From positions 1 through 64,000 of the forward strand of contig NZ_CAKLPX010000008.1 of the NCBI RefSeq assembly GCF_923077115.1: a stretch of DNA of 64,000 nucleotides, given 5' to 3'. Of the stretch, positions 7,795 to 16,654 are shown piece after piece. The stretch comes from Sinobacterium norvegicum. GTDB lineage: Bacteria; Pseudomonadota; Gammaproteobacteria; Pseudomonadales; Sinobacteriaceae. The translations under genes and the position numbers were made by a program. The stretch's first letter is position 1. Each line of letters begins with the position of its first letter. The notes below the pieces were generated by a model. That model searched no databases. It saw only the letters and a list, made by a program, of their open reading frames with translations, and was not told where the DNA came from.

Positions 7795-8934
7795 CTATTG
7801 AGCCAGCATATTGACCAGTGTGGCGCAGTAGATGTCATGCAGTTTATCCAGGTCTTCGGCCTTGACGCATTCATCGACCTTGTGGATGGTGGCATTGACC
7901 GGACCAACCTCAACCACCTGGGTGCCAGTCGGTGCGATAAAGCGGCCGTCCGATGTGCCGCCGGCGGTGGACAGCTCGGTCTGGTATCCGGTGGCGGATT
8001 CAATGGCGGCAGAGATGGCATCGACCAGGCGGCCTTTCTCGGTTAAGAACGGCAAGCCGCTGAGGTTCCAGTTGAGCTCGTAGTTTAGGCCGTGCTTGTC
8101 GAGGATGGATACCACCCGCTGTTTGATCACCTCGGGGCTGAGTTCAGTCGAGAAGCGCAGGTTGAAGACGACCGAGAGAGTGCCGGGAATGACGTTGGTG
8201 GCACCGGTGCCGCCATTGATATTGGAAATCTGGAAACTGGTGGCGGGGAAATAGTCATTGCCCTCGTCCCAGTGCTCCTGACTGAGATCGGCCAGTGCTG
8301 GCGCCGCCTTGTGAATCGGGTTGTCGGCCAGGTGCGGGTAGGCAACATGGCCCTGGGTGCCATTGATCGTCATCTCGCAGCCGAGGGAGCCGCGGCGGCC
8401 GTTTTTGATGATATCACCGACTTTATTGGTGCTCGATGGTTCGCCGACCAAACACCAATCGATGTGTTCGCCCTGGGCTTGCAGGTGCTCGACTACTTTT
8501 ACCGTACCATTGGTGGCCGGGCCCTCTTCATCGCTGGTGATTAAGAAGCCGATGCGGCCGCTGTGGTCTGGGTGCTTGGCGACAAATTCTTCGCTGGCGG
8601 TAACCATGGCAGCCAGGCTGCCCTTCATGTCTGCGGCACCGCGACCGTATAGCATGCCGTCGACAATCTGCGGCTCAAACGGCGGATATTGCCACTCAGC
8701 GACGGGCCCCGTAGGAACGACATCGGTGTGACCGGCAAAGGCCAGCAGTGGCCCACTGTCACCGCGTACGGCCCAGAAATTATCAACATCCTCGTAGCGC
8801 AGACGCTCGATGCGAAAGCCAATGGCGGCCAGTCGCTCAATCATGATGTCTTGGCAGCCCTTATCGTCAGGGGTGACAGAGTCTATGGCAATGAGTTGAT
8901 GAGCAAGCGCTAAGGTGTTCGATAGGGTAGTCAT
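7795..8934 (-). CDS. dapE: Succinyl-diaminopimelate desuccinylase
   Basis: This zinc hydrolase releases succinate from N-succinyl-LL-diaminopimelate in lysine and peptidoglycan precursor synthesis. Using the start at 8934 (379 residues), metal and catalytic motifs are [11 protein letters not shown] (His69, Asp71), GRGAADMKG (Asp102) and TSDEEGP (Glu136, Glu137), then the M20 dimerisation domain with [11 protein letters not shown] and NGRRGSLG. An upstream in-frame ATG at 8952 overlaps a TATAAT hexamer that may be the promoter -10 box, which is one reason to prefer the second start. No other dap gene adjoins it. Confidence 0.95.
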   Translation of the reverse strand: MTTLSNTLALAHQLIAIDSVTPDDKGCQDIMIERLAAIGFRIERLRYEDVDNFWAVRGDSGPLLAFAGHTDVVPTGPVAEWQYPPFEPQIVDGMLYGRGAADMKGSLAAMVTASEEFVAKHPDHSGRIGFLITSDEEGPATNGTVKVVEHLQAQGEHIDWCLVGEPSSTNKVGDIIKNGRRGSLGCEMTINGTQGHVAYPHLADNPIHKAAPALADLSQEHWDEGNDYFPATSFQISNINGGTGATNVIPGTLSVVFNLRFSTELSPEVIKQRVVSILDKHGLNYELNWNLSGLPFLTEKGRLVDAISAAIESATGYQTELSTAGGTSDGRFIAPTGTQVVEVGPVNATIHKVDECVKAEDLDKLHDIYCATLVNMLAQ

Positions 8935-9048
8935 GGACAGGTATTCTTTCATTATAGGATGAGATAGATACAGCAGGCGCAGTATACCGGAACTCTAGGT
9001 GATTCCCACTATCTGCGCATTATCTTTCAATTGGTGACGCTGTGATTG

Positions 9049-9759
9049 CTACTTTTGCTTGGTGAAATCCAGCGTCGTGTGCTTCTTGCGGTACTCACGA
9101 ATATAGAGATAGACCGTGTGGCGCGAGATGTCGAGAAAGGTGGAGACAGTATTGACCGCCCCTTTGAGCTCGAATAAATCGTCGCGGTAGAGGCGATAGA
9201 TGATCTGGCGCACCTTCTCCTTGGCGGCAATATTGTGATCCTTGATAATCTCATCGGAGATTCTTTCAAGCTGGGCCTCAAGAGAGTTTTCCTCGTTGAA
9301 GGTAACCCCTTGTTCGCCGGTGATTTTGTTCAGGTGGCTGGGGGTTAGCGCGGCGATAAAGTTGCTCATTGGCGAGTCAAGATTGAGGTTGATACAGAGT
9401 AGCGCAATGGCCTCGCCCTTGAGATTGCGAATGGCCACGGTGGTGCATTTCATGAGCTTGCCGTTCTTGGCGCGGGTGAAATAGCTGTCGGCAAAATTGG
9501 CGCCGTTTTCGTGCATTTTATTGAGCATATGCAGCGATAAATCAGTAATAGGAGCGCCCATTTGACGGCCAGAGATGTGACCGTTGACGAATTTAACCAC
9601 CGATTTTTCGGTGTCTTCCAGTGAGTGCAAGACCACCTCACAGGTTTCACCCAAGAGGTTACCGAGGGCGTCAACAACGGGGAAGAATGATTCGAGTATC
9701 GCATGTTCGGCGGCAGTAAATTTTTCGGCGCGGTTGAACTTCAGGTTGTCATATTTCAT
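9049..9759 (-). CDS. YheO-type transcriptional regulator (PAS_6 plus HTH_22)
   Basis: The 236-residue protein has an N-terminal YheO-like PAS domain (about 20-135; LGETCEVVLHSLED, GHISGRQMG, IRNLKGEAIALLCINLN). A C-terminal DNA-binding helix-turn-helix (about 180-232; ELKGAVNTVSTFLDISRHTVYLYIREYRK) follows. Members of this family sense small molecules and regulate amino-acid metabolism. It lies 279 bp from the divergent PhzF-family gene, and PhzF-type epimerases/isomerases often sit beside YheO/DapR regulators, so local control is likely. Between the two genes (9760-10037) I see only AT-rich DNA with no convincing gene. Confidence 0.85.
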   Translation of the reverse strand: MKYDNLKFNRAEKFTAAEHAILESFFPVVDALGNLLGETCEVVLHSLEDTEKSVVKFVNGHISGRQMGAPITDLSLHMLNKMHENGANFADSYFTRAKNGKLMKCTTVAIRNLKGEAIALLCINLNLDSPMSNFIAALTPSHLNKITGEQGVTFNEENSLEAQLERISDEIIKDHNIAAKEKVRQIIYRLYRDDLFELKGAVNTVSTFLDISRHTVYLYIREYRKKHTTLDFTKQK

Positions 9760-10037
9760 TTGTTGAGCCTAAATAAGAGGATTGTAACCCCTTTGATGGC
9801 ATTTCATCGAGGTTTTTAGCGCTATTTTGTCGCTTTCTTTGATCTATGCTTTAAATCATAGTCAACAACTGTTGAATTTTCTCGCTGGCAGATCTCTGAT
9901 CCTATTACAACGCCAGCTTTATCGAGCTGGGCTATATTCAATCCTCAGTCTTCTTTGTTTTGTGTCGTCACTGCTGCTGCGGCATACTGTGGGTAACTGC
10001 CTAAATATAATAGTAAAAAACAATCGAAGAGGTCATT

Positions 10038-10844
10038 TTGAAACTACGCACTCAATTCGTCGACGCCTTTACCAACACCGCTTTTCATGGCAATTCTGCC
10101 GCGGTTATTATTACCGAGCAGTGGCTGGGTGATGAATTGATGCAGTCGATTGCCAGTGAAAATAATTTATCGGAAACGGCCTTTGTGGTCGGCTATGGTA
10201 AGCACCGATATAACATTCGTTGGTTCTCACCGCTGACCGAGGTGGCCTTTTGTGGTCATGCCACCCTCGCCGCTGCGCATGTGCTGTTTAGCCAGAATAC
10301 GGTGATTGATGAGGTGGTCTTCAAGGCCAAGGCGGTGGGTGAGTTAATCGTTCGGCGGGGGCGAGATGGCTTTATCGATATGACATTTCCCAGCCGCCTG
10401 CCCAAGGCTGTGTCAGCCCCTGAGGCATTATTGCAGGCATTTTCGCCGCTGCCGCCAGTACAGATTCTGCGAAGCGAACAAGCCTATTTTGTTGTCTATG
10501 ATCGTGCTGAGGATGTGTTAAATGCCTCGCCTGATCTCGCATTATTAAAAACGCTGGCGCCCTTTGATGTGGTGGTGACTGCCAAGGGCGATCATGACAG
10601 CGATCACGATTTTATCTCTCGCTATTTTTGGCCGGCCAATGGTGGTGATGAAGACCCAGTGACAGGTTCCATTCATGCCGGGTTGGCGCCTTATTGGTCA
10701 GAAGTGCTGCAAAAAACGCAGTTAACCGCTTATCAGGCCTCAGCCAGAGGGGGCGTGTTGCTCTGCCGTGTTAGCGGACAGCAGGTTGTTGTCTCTGGTC
10801 AGGCAGTGCAATATCTGGAGGGCTTTATTACCCTGGCCGACTAA
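10038..10844 (+). CDS. PhzF-family isomerase
   Basis: This 268-residue protein has the complete PhzF fold signature. The N-terminal half reads VDAFTNTAFHGNSAAV, then the catalytic glutamate in NNLSETAFV (Glu46) and RWFSPLTEVAFCGHATLAAAH. The C-terminal half has EDPVTGSIHAGLAPYW. It belongs to the diaminopimelate epimerase-like superfamily. Most such proteins have no link to phenazine synthesis and act on unknown substrates. A terminator begins about 15 bases after its stop codon. Confidence 0.9.
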   Translation: MKLRTQFVDAFTNTAFHGNSAAVIITEQWLGDELMQSIASENNLSETAFVVGYGKHRYNIRWFSPLTEVAFCGHATLAAAHVLFSQNTVIDEVVFKAKAVGELIVRRGRDGFIDMTFPSRLPKAVSAPEALLQAFSPLPPVQILRSEQAYFVVYDRAEDVLNASPDLALLKTLAPFDVVVTAKGDHDSDHDFISRYFWPANGGDEDPVTGSIHAGLAPYWSEVLQKTQLTAYQASARGGVLLCRVSGQQVVVSGQAVQYLEGFITLAD

Positions 10845-10859
10845 GCAATAGCAGCATAA

Positions 10860-10892
10860 AAAAAGGCTTAACCCTGTGGTTAAGCCTTTTTT
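10860..10892. terminator. Bidirectional intrinsic terminator
   Basis: A perfect stem, GGCTTAACC / GGTTAAGCC with a CTGT loop, is flanked by an A run and a T run. It can stop plus-strand transcription from the PhzF gene and, by symmetry, minus-strand transcription from the SDR operon. Confidence 0.85.
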
Positions 10893-10968
10893 CGTTTTGG
10901 CCGTGGACAGTGAACAACAATCGACGATAAGACGGTTTGTCGATATCCGGCAAGAGGGTACGCCCAAC

Positions 10969-11763
10969 CTATTCTTTTTTTACACCGAACATCTTGATGT
11001 AATTATCCGCTATTAATTCAATCAGCTGTTCCAGTGGTAATTGTTTCATCATCTCGTTCTGTTTCTCGCCGCTCTCGGTGGCAATTTTACAGGCGAGCTT
11101 GCCAAGGTTGTCAAAGGCGACCTGGGCGCAGTCTTCCGGCGACTGAGCCAGGACATCATCGGCGTTGGCGTACTTGCGATAGCTGGGGGTGTCAGTGCGG
11201 TCGGGTATGAGAGTAAAAACCTCGACGCCCTGCTGCTTGAATTCCCACCACAGGGTTTCAGAAAACTTACTGACAAAGGCTTTGGCACCACTGTACAGGG
11301 CGCTAAACGGCGCGGGAAACTCACCGGAGCGCGATGAGACATTGATAATGCCGCCCTGGCCACGCTGACACATCTGTTCGCCAAAGTGGCGGGTTAAGGC
11401 AACCACGGCAAACATATTGATTTTTAGCTGCGCCCAGATAAACGATTCCTCGACATCCAAGAACAGGTCGGGGCGAGTCAATGCGGCATTGTTAATCAGC
11501 AAACCAACCTGTTTATCGGCGGTGTTACTGATAACCCCGTCCATGAAGTTGTCATCGGACAGGTCGGCGACAAGGGTGTCGACCTGCAGCGATGTGGCGA
11601 CCTGAAGTTCATCGGCTGTCTGTTCGAGCAGTGATTGATTGATGTCGAGCAGCAAGACGTGGAAGCCTTTGTCGAGACAGATTTTGGCAAAGGCCAGGCC
11701 CAGCCCCTGTGCTGCGCCGGTAATCAACGCCCAGCTATTTTGTTGTTGCAGTGCTTCGCTCAT
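10969..11763 (-). CDS. Short-chain dehydrogenase/reductase (classical SDR)
   Basis: A 264-residue NAD(P)-dependent oxidoreductase. The cofactor motif TGAAQGLG is at 15-22, NNAA near 91-94, the catalytic serine in NVSSRSG (about 143-144) and YSGAK with Tyr157 and Lys161. It is the last gene of a minus-strand operon; only 3 bp separate it from the 511-residue protein gene, and its ribosome site AAGGA lies inside that gene's end. The C-terminal KMFGVKKE is charged. The substrate is unknown; a hydroxy-lipid or steroid alcohol would fit the cassette but this is inference. Confidence 0.88.
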   Translation of the reverse strand: MSEALQQQNSWALITGAAQGLGLAFAKICLDKGFHVLLLDINQSLLEQTADELQVATSLQVDTLVADLSDDNFMDGVISNTADKQVGLLINNAALTRPDLFLDVEESFIWAQLKINMFAVVALTRHFGEQMCQRGQGGIINVSSRSGEFPAPFSALYSGAKAFVSKFSETLWWEFKQQGVEVFTLIPDRTDTPSYRKYANADDVLAQSPEDCAQVAFDNLGKLACKIATESGEKQNEMMKQLPLEQLIELIADNYIKMFGVKKE

Positions 11764-11766
11764 GAT

Positions 11767-13302
11767 TTAGTCCTTGTCCAAGTCTGCCAGTGTACGCATT
11801 TCAAATTCGACGGCCTGATGTCCTTGTTGCTCGAATTCCGCCTTGTTGCAGTGTCCTGCACGGGGTACGAAATCGGCAATGTCGGCATCGGCTTTGCCGG
11901 TCTCGATGGCCACCTTGAGGGCTTTCAGGCGCGGGTTTTGACGCAGCAGAAAGCGGAAGGTGAGCTGGCCGTCGAGGTAGTCGCCCCAGTCGACCCAGGT
12001 ATAGCCATGCTCTGCGGTGGCATTGGTCGGGCGGTTCTCCTTGGTCGATACCACCAGGTTGTAATAGCCATCCTCATCGTGGGCAATTTGATGGTCGACG
12101 ACGGCGTCATTACAAATACCGGCCCAGAAGTTATAGGTGGTCACGGTAAAGCCGCGCGCCTCATTGCACTCGGCATAGACTGCAGTCTTTGGGGGATGAG
12201 GAGTACTAAAGGCCTTCGCTCTGACCACAAAAACGTTGCCAAGGTGCTGGCTATAGGGCGAGACCAAATAGAGCAGGTCGTCGCTGGCAAGAATGTCGTA
12301 GGGTAGTCCCCAATTTGCCTTGGTGCTGAAGCGGGCCGGCCAGTTGATGGCACGGGCATCAGGTATGGGCAGGGAGGCGAATCGGGTGGTTTCCACCGCT
12401 GGCTCTATGCCAGCGGGGTAGGGGTCGATCTCATCGTAGTGGCTGACTTGCTTTCCCTCCGCATCGTAAATCGTCACCGAGGGCAGCAGCACACCTGTGC
12501 TGTTAGGTGGCATGGCGCCCAGCACAGAGTCGGTGGTGCGCAAAATCAAGAACACTGCCGGGTTGAATCCGCCGTTACGCTTGATGCCGACATAAGAGGT
12601 GTTTGATTCTGGCATTTCAGGTTCAGGGGTAAAGACCAGTTGGGTGGTGAAGCGTCTGTTGTATCCTTCCTCGACCACCTGGGTGAAAGGGTTTTGGCTG
12701 CCATCGTCCGGTACAATATCTTCATCGATAATCGTTTTAAGATTGTTGGTGTCGAAGTCTGAGGGGTGGAAGGCAAAATATCGACAGCGAAGATACTCGC
12801 CTTTGAAGACCACTTTGCCGCCGGTGGGTACCTGAAGAAACCCCGGTGGTGCGTTATCGCCATGCCAGAAGCGGGTGCTGAAATAGTTCGACGCCGATGT
12901 GTCTAACAGATAGGGGAAGCGGTTGTTGGTCAGTGGGCTGCCAATGCCAGGCCAGGCTGGGCAGCGGGACTCTCCGATTAGGCGACCTGCTTCGTATTGC
13001 CCGTCATCCAAGCGTTGACCGGTGGTCTCGGCGATGTAGTCGGAGATGCGACCCTCGACATTGGCCAGTTCGGGTTCGCACAGCTTGGGGAATATGCCGA
13101 GTACGGCCATCCCCTGGGCGTCGCGGGCCTCGGCCATTAAGTCGTAAAGAGCCTGCAGGTCATCTTTGATTGCCGCTGGGGCGACCTCAAGCAGTTGAGC
13201 AATAACGTCGGCGTGACCGACGAATTCATTGTAGTCGTGTTTGATGGCAATCTCGCCATCTTGTAGCGCTTTGAGTCGTTGTGAAAATTGGCTTTGAGGC
13301 AT
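11767..13302 (-). CDS. Uncharacterised 511-residue protein of the sulfotransferase cassette
   Basis: I do not recognise this protein with certainty. It has no signal peptide or membrane segment. The first 130 residues look helical. The middle and C-terminal parts look beta-rich with many aromatic residues, for example TTYNFWAGICNDAVVDHQ and HDEDGYYNLVVSTKENRP (about residues 400-440), a pattern reminiscent of DUF1214-like domains. That comparison is tentative. It sits between the sulfotransferase gene (5 bp upstream) and the second SDR gene (3 bp downstream), so it is surely co-translated with them. The start has a good AAGGA site. Confidence 0.75.
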   Translation of the reverse strand: MPQSQFSQRLKALQDGEIAIKHDYNEFVGHADVIAQLLEVAPAAIKDDLQALYDLMAEARDAQGMAVLGIFPKLCEPELANVEGRISDYIAETTGQRLDDGQYEAGRLIGESRCPAWPGIGSPLTNNRFPYLLDTSASNYFSTRFWHGDNAPPGFLQVPTGGKVVFKGEYLRCRYFAFHPSDFDTNNLKTIIDEDIVPDDGSQNPFTQVVEEGYNRRFTTQLVFTPEPEMPESNTSYVGIKRNGGFNPAVFLILRTTDSVLGAMPPNSTGVLLPSVTIYDAEGKQVSHYDEIDPYPAGIEPAVETTRFASLPIPDARAINWPARFSTKANWGLPYDILASDDLLYLVSPYSQHLGNVFVVRAKAFSTPHPPKTAVYAECNEARGFTVTTYNFWAGICNDAVVDHQIAHDEDGYYNLVVSTKENRPTNATAEHGYTWVDWGDYLDGQLTFRFLLRQNPRLKALKVAIETGKADADIADFVPRAGHCNKAEFEQQGHQAVEFEMRTLADLDKD

Positions 13303-13307
13303 GATTA

Positions 13308-14423
13308 TTATCCTTGTTGTGATGCTTCGGTCAATGTTTCGCCGGCTTCAATTTTTTCATAGCCAAAGGCGTCGAAGGCAAAACCCCAGTGTTCATTGAC
13401 GGTATTAATGACGTGCTCAGGGAAGTCGAATTGATTTTTTTCAAATGTGCCGAGATTGTTTAGGTAGTCTTCGAACTTTGGTTTTACAGCATTGAAATCA
13501 CCGAGATCTAATTGCTGGTAAATAGCCTCTAGGATCGGCAGCGGTGTCTCGTCCAACTGCTCGTACTTAATCTCGACCAGGTTGTCTTTAGGGATCAGTT
13601 GTCGTTGCTCCAAGTAGCTGTTCATTGTTGCTTTGTAGGCTTCCAATACCCAGGCGTCAATCGCCTGCCAATCAATCTCCTGTAGTGCCTCAGAAGGTAG
13701 AACCTTGCGATACATGTTGAGCATCGATTGATAGACGCGATAGGGGTTGCGCACAATGTTGACGTACTTGGCGTCGGGGAACATGCTGTTAAGTACTTTG
13801 ATACGGCCGGTATTGCTTGGTGTTTTCAGTGCCAGTCGCCGGCCATTGTTGAGGATGGTGGCTTTTTTGACCACCTGCATATAGCCAGCCTGCCAGGCTT
13901 TTAGCTGCTTTTGGTTGCTGCCCAGTTGCGTCACGTAACGGTCGTAGACATCCAAGTTCTGCGGGAAGCTCATAAAGTGCAGCGAGGCGTGCTCGCTGAT
14001 ATTGACCAGTGCCAGCTCTTCTTCCTGTGGCGCATCCATCGACATGGCGACGTTATCCATCGGCCGGGTCGAGGGCATTGAATTGGCCAGTAGCTTGGCC
14101 AGCCAGCCACGACCTGTTAAGGCGATGGGTTGCATGGTGGCCTGGTAGTTGCTCAAGACGCCAAATTGTGGATCCTGCCAAAACAAGTAGTGCAGGTGAG
14201 TGGTGCCGCTGCGGCCAAAACCGAGGAGAAAAACTGGGTCTTGCTTGAGCTCGGTTTTAGCCATCAGGCCGCGGTAGCGAATATTTTCGTACCAGCGAAT
14301 AGGTTCGATAAAGCGACTGAATTTTAATCGTGATTTTAATCTTTTTTGAGAGCGTTCGGAGGTTTTATTTTCTTTTAACAGTTTTTTAAAAACCGGTAGC
14401 GGAATAAATTGTGAAATAGCCAT
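13308..14423 (-). CDS. Sulfotransferase family protein
   Basis: A 371-residue PAPS-dependent sulfotransferase. The 5'-phosphosulfate loop is FLLGFGRSGTTHLHYLF (GFGRSGTTHLH at 68-78) and the 3'-phosphate site is VNIVRNPYRVY (Arg225). It belongs to the long Sulfotransfer_3-like group common in marine proteobacteria. The frame extends to 14588, but AAGGA precedes the ATG at 14423 with correct spacing and the extra residues look random. It is the second gene of the operon, 28 bp after the first SDR. The acceptor (alcohol, phenol, lipid or sugar) is not evident. Confidence 0.85.
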   Translation of the reverse strand: MAISQFIPLPVFKKLLKENKTSERSQKRLKSRLKFSRFIEPIRWYENIRYRGLMAKTELKQDPVFLLGFGRSGTTHLHYLFWQDPQFGVLSNYQATMQPIALTGRGWLAKLLANSMPSTRPMDNVAMSMDAPQEEELALVNISEHASLHFMSFPQNLDVYDRYVTQLGSNQKQLKAWQAGYMQVVKKATILNNGRRLALKTPSNTGRIKVLNSMFPDAKYVNIVRNPYRVYQSMLNMYRKVLPSEALQEIDWQAIDAWVLEAYKATMNSYLEQRQLIPKDNLVEIKYEQLDETPLPILEAIYQQLDLGDFNAVKPKFEDYLNNLGTFEKNQFDFPEHVINTVNEHWGFAFDAFGYEKIEAGETLTEASQQG

Positions 14424-14451
14424 GCTAGTTCCTTGGTCTGTTAAAAGGGGG

Positions 14452-15246
14452 TTATTCGGGTAGCTCAAATTTCCATGGCACGCCGTTGATATGGCCGCCG
14501 CCATCGGCGTGAATGGTGTTGCCGGTGATGTAGCGAGAGGGCTCGCTGGCCAGGAATGTACAAATGGGGCCGATGTCATTTTCAGCATCGCCCATGCGAG
14601 TCATTGGCTTGGTGTCCATTAACGCCTGGGCGCTTTTGGGGTCATACTTTTCGAAATTCAACCAGGGCTCAGTAATCGCTGCAGGGCAGACAATATTGCA
14701 GGTAATACCATACTTACCCCATTCAACAGCCGCTGTGCGACTGAGCGCGCGTAATGCTTCTTTTGAGCTGTTGTAGCCGGCGGTATATTGATGTGCATTG
14801 ATGCCATTAAGGCTGGCCATATTGATGATTCTTCCTTTGCCGCTGCTCTTAAGGTAGGGGAAGGCTTTCTGCATCAGCCAAAAGGGTCCCATGCAATTGA
14901 CAGCCATGTTCTGCTGCATCGATGCACTGTTCATCTTCTCCAGTCGAGAGATCGCCTCACTGGGGGTGGCATTGTTGACAATCACATCGATGCCGCCAAA
15001 CGCTGAGACAGTGGCATTCACTAGGTTGGCGACGCTGCTCTCATTGGCCACGTCGGTGGCGACAAAGATGGCCTTGGTGTTACTGAACTGTTGGTTGATC
15101 TCCTCGGCAACAGCGTTGCCTTTAGCCTCATTACGGTTAGCAATAACGATGTTGGCGCCCTCAGCGGCAAAGGCACGGGCTACGCCGCGACCGATACCCT
15201 GGCCGGCTCCGGTAATGATTGCTGTCGTGTTTGCTAGGCTTGGCAT
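14452..15246 (-). CDS. Short-chain dehydrogenase/reductase, first gene of the cassette
   Basis: A classical SDR of 264 residues when started at 15246, where GAGGA lies 8 bases upstream. TGAGQGIG is at 12-19, NNAT near 91, catalytic Ser145 in NMASLNG, and YNSSK with Tyr158 and Lys162. The C-terminal GNTIHADGG motif (ITGNTIHADGGGHING) is typical. An in-frame extension to 15468 would run through the palindromic operator and is not credible. The gene is divergent from the TetR gene and heads the four-gene operon. Confidence 0.9.
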   Translation of the reverse strand: MPSLANTTAIITGAGQGIGRGVARAFAAEGANIVIANRNEAKGNAVAEEINQQFSNTKAIFVATDVANESSVANLVNATVSAFGGIDVIVNNATPSEAISRLEKMNSASMQQNMAVNCMGPFWLMQKAFPYLKSSGKGRIINMASLNGINAHQYTAGYNSSKEALRALSRTAAVEWGKYGITCNIVCPAAITEPWLNFEKYDPKSAQALMDTKPMTRMGDAENDIGPICTFLASEPSRYITGNTIHADGGGHINGVPWKFELPE

Positions 15247-15301
15247 AATATTCCTCTTGTTATTAGCGCTTATTGACGATGTTGATAGACTAGTTAAACT
15301 G

Positions 15302-15336
15302 TTTACATGTGTAAAGTTACACTTTACACATGTAAA
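15302..15336. promoter_or_regulatory. Nested palindromic operator between SDR operon and tetR
   Basis: Two 16-bp arms, TTTACATGTGTAAAGT (15302-15317) and its exact reverse complement (15321-15336), flank a TAC centre. Each arm is itself a palindrome-like site (TTTACA-TG-TGTAAA). The element lies between the divergent SDR and TetR genes, about 56 bp from the SDR start. This is what a site binding a pair of TetR-family dimers would look like. Binding by the adjacent regulator is inferred. Confidence 0.7.
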
Positions 15337-15442
15337 GTTATTTGTGGTTCTATAGAGGGCTGCCGTAACCTGCTGACTATAGGTATACTGATGGTGAAAT
15401 GCTTGGCCATAGGGTTGAGTAGCTAGGTAGGTGTGGAGATTT

Positions 15443-16042
15443 ATGAGTAAAGCAGTAGACGGTGACAACCATTCGGCATTGCCCCGCAGAGAGCAGCTAA
15501 GGCTGCAGACTCAGGATGTCATTTTTAAGGCGGCGATGGTTGAGATCTCAGCTGTTGGCCTGGCTAATATGAAGATAGACACGGTGGCCAAGAAGGCCGG
15601 TGTCACGCGGCCAACGATTTATGCTCACTTCCCGACTAAAGAGGACTTTTTGCGAGAGCTTGAGTTACGGACCCAGCAGCGAGCCTTGAGTTTGATGCAG
15701 CAACATATTGGCTCTGCTACCGGTTTGGATCTTATCCATAAGATGATCGATGCCATTTTTGAGTTGTTGGAGCGGACGCCGCAGACATTGCGGCGAGAGG
15801 TTTTTGGTTTTGTTATCCGCCATCCCGCTAAAGCTAACTGGAGCGAAAACGCGCTGTTCAGTTTTCTGCATCAAAGTATTTTGCAGGGCCAGCAGGCAGG
15901 GGATATACCGAAGGGGTATTCTCCAGAGGAATTGGTACAAATATCGACCACATCAATATTTGGATTTTTAGCCGTAGAGGCTGAGGACGCCGAGGGGCGG
16001 AGAAAGCGTTGTCACCAAATGGTAGGTCTTTTGTTCAGTTAA
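15443..16042 (+). CDS. TetR/AcrR-family transcriptional regulator
   Basis: A 199-residue regulator with an N-terminal helix-turn-helix (about 24-70; VIFKAAMVEISAVGLANMK, DTVAKKAGVTRPTIYAHFPTKEDFL) and a divergent ligand-binding half. I start at ATG 15443, preceded by GGAG; a GTG four codons upstream is also in frame. It is divergent from the SDR/sulfotransferase operon and very probably represses it through the palindrome at 15302-15336. Confidence 0.9.
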   Translation: MSKAVDGDNHSALPRREQLRLQTQDVIFKAAMVEISAVGLANMKIDTVAKKAGVTRPTIYAHFPTKEDFLRELELRTQQRALSLMQQHIGSATGLDLIHKMIDAIFELLERTPQTLRREVFGFVIRHPAKANWSENALFSFLHQSILQGQQAGDIPKGYSPEELVQISTTSIFGFLAVEAEDAEGRRKRCHQMVGLLFS

Positions 16043-16191
16043 TTTTAGCCAATATTAGATATTTAAATACATTTATTTGATCCTTTCGATCTTGACTGAC
16101 TCATTGTTTTCTTGATAAGTATATAACCGTATTACTGGTGTCGGTATTTGTGGTAATAATGAGTCTAAACCAATGAAAAGTTGAGGTTGTT

Positions 16192-16287
16192 ATGAGTGTT
16201 GTGTTAATTGCTATCGCTGTTACTGGCTTGTCTTCTGTTGGCTTCTCGCTTGTTCGAGAAATTAAAAGTGTCGGTGAGTTTGATTAA
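16192..16287 (+). CDS. Possible 31-residue membrane peptide
   Basis: The frame reads MSVVLIAIAVTGLSSVGFSL followed by VREIKSVGEFD. It has one hydrophobic helix, a charged tail and a GAGG ribosome site at 16183-16186. No family is known to me. The reading frame is short, so chance remains possible, but the ribosome site and the membrane-like composition favour a real gene. Confidence 0.4.
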   Translation: MSVVLIAIAVTGLSSVGFSLVREIKSVGEFD

Positions 16288-16329
16288 GCCTCATAACATT
16301 TTTATTTTTAGTTCTCATTTGTGCAAAAA

Positions 16330-16638
16330 ATGTATCAGTCTCTGATCGAGTTTTTTGAAGAAATTATTAATGGTCAGGTTCCAGTCGCGCTTCCTCCGGA
16401 AATGAAACGCATAGGGTCTGACTTCTGCTTTACTCTTCCCTCGCTGTATCGCTACCTAAATGACGATGAACACTGCAGTTATTTGCAGTTTCGTTCACAG
16501 ATTTATCAATCCACATTGAATACTGATTTAGCGCAATTAGGCTGGGCTGTCGATATTGTGACGGCTGCCGATCATGTTGATCAAACTGTCTATGGCCTGC
16601 TTCCGCTCGCTCGGATAAATTTAAATTGTCGCTTGTAA
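16330..16638 (+). CDS. Hypothetical protein (about 102 residues)
   Basis: I do not recognise a family. The protein (MYQSLIEFFEEIINGQVPV...) has a helical, acidic start and a conserved-looking middle (FCFTLPSLYRYLNDDEHCSY), with no signal or membrane segment. A GTG at 16321 is also in frame; neither start has a good ribosome site. It lies immediately before the cobalamin riboswitch and after the small membrane peptide, with no known partner. Confidence 0.5.
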   Translation: MYQSLIEFFEEIINGQVPVALPPEMKRIGSDFCFTLPSLYRYLNDDEHCSYLQFRSQIYQSTLNTDLAQLGWAVDIVTAADHVDQTVYGLLPLARINLNCRL

Positions 16639-16654
16639 CACTGGGGTTAGATAC

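Noticed and set aside
9827-10132. Open frame of about 100 codons on the plus strand across the gap before the PhzF-family gene
   Set aside because: It overlaps the true phzF start in another frame, has no ribosome site and has low-complexity, leucine/serine-rich composition.
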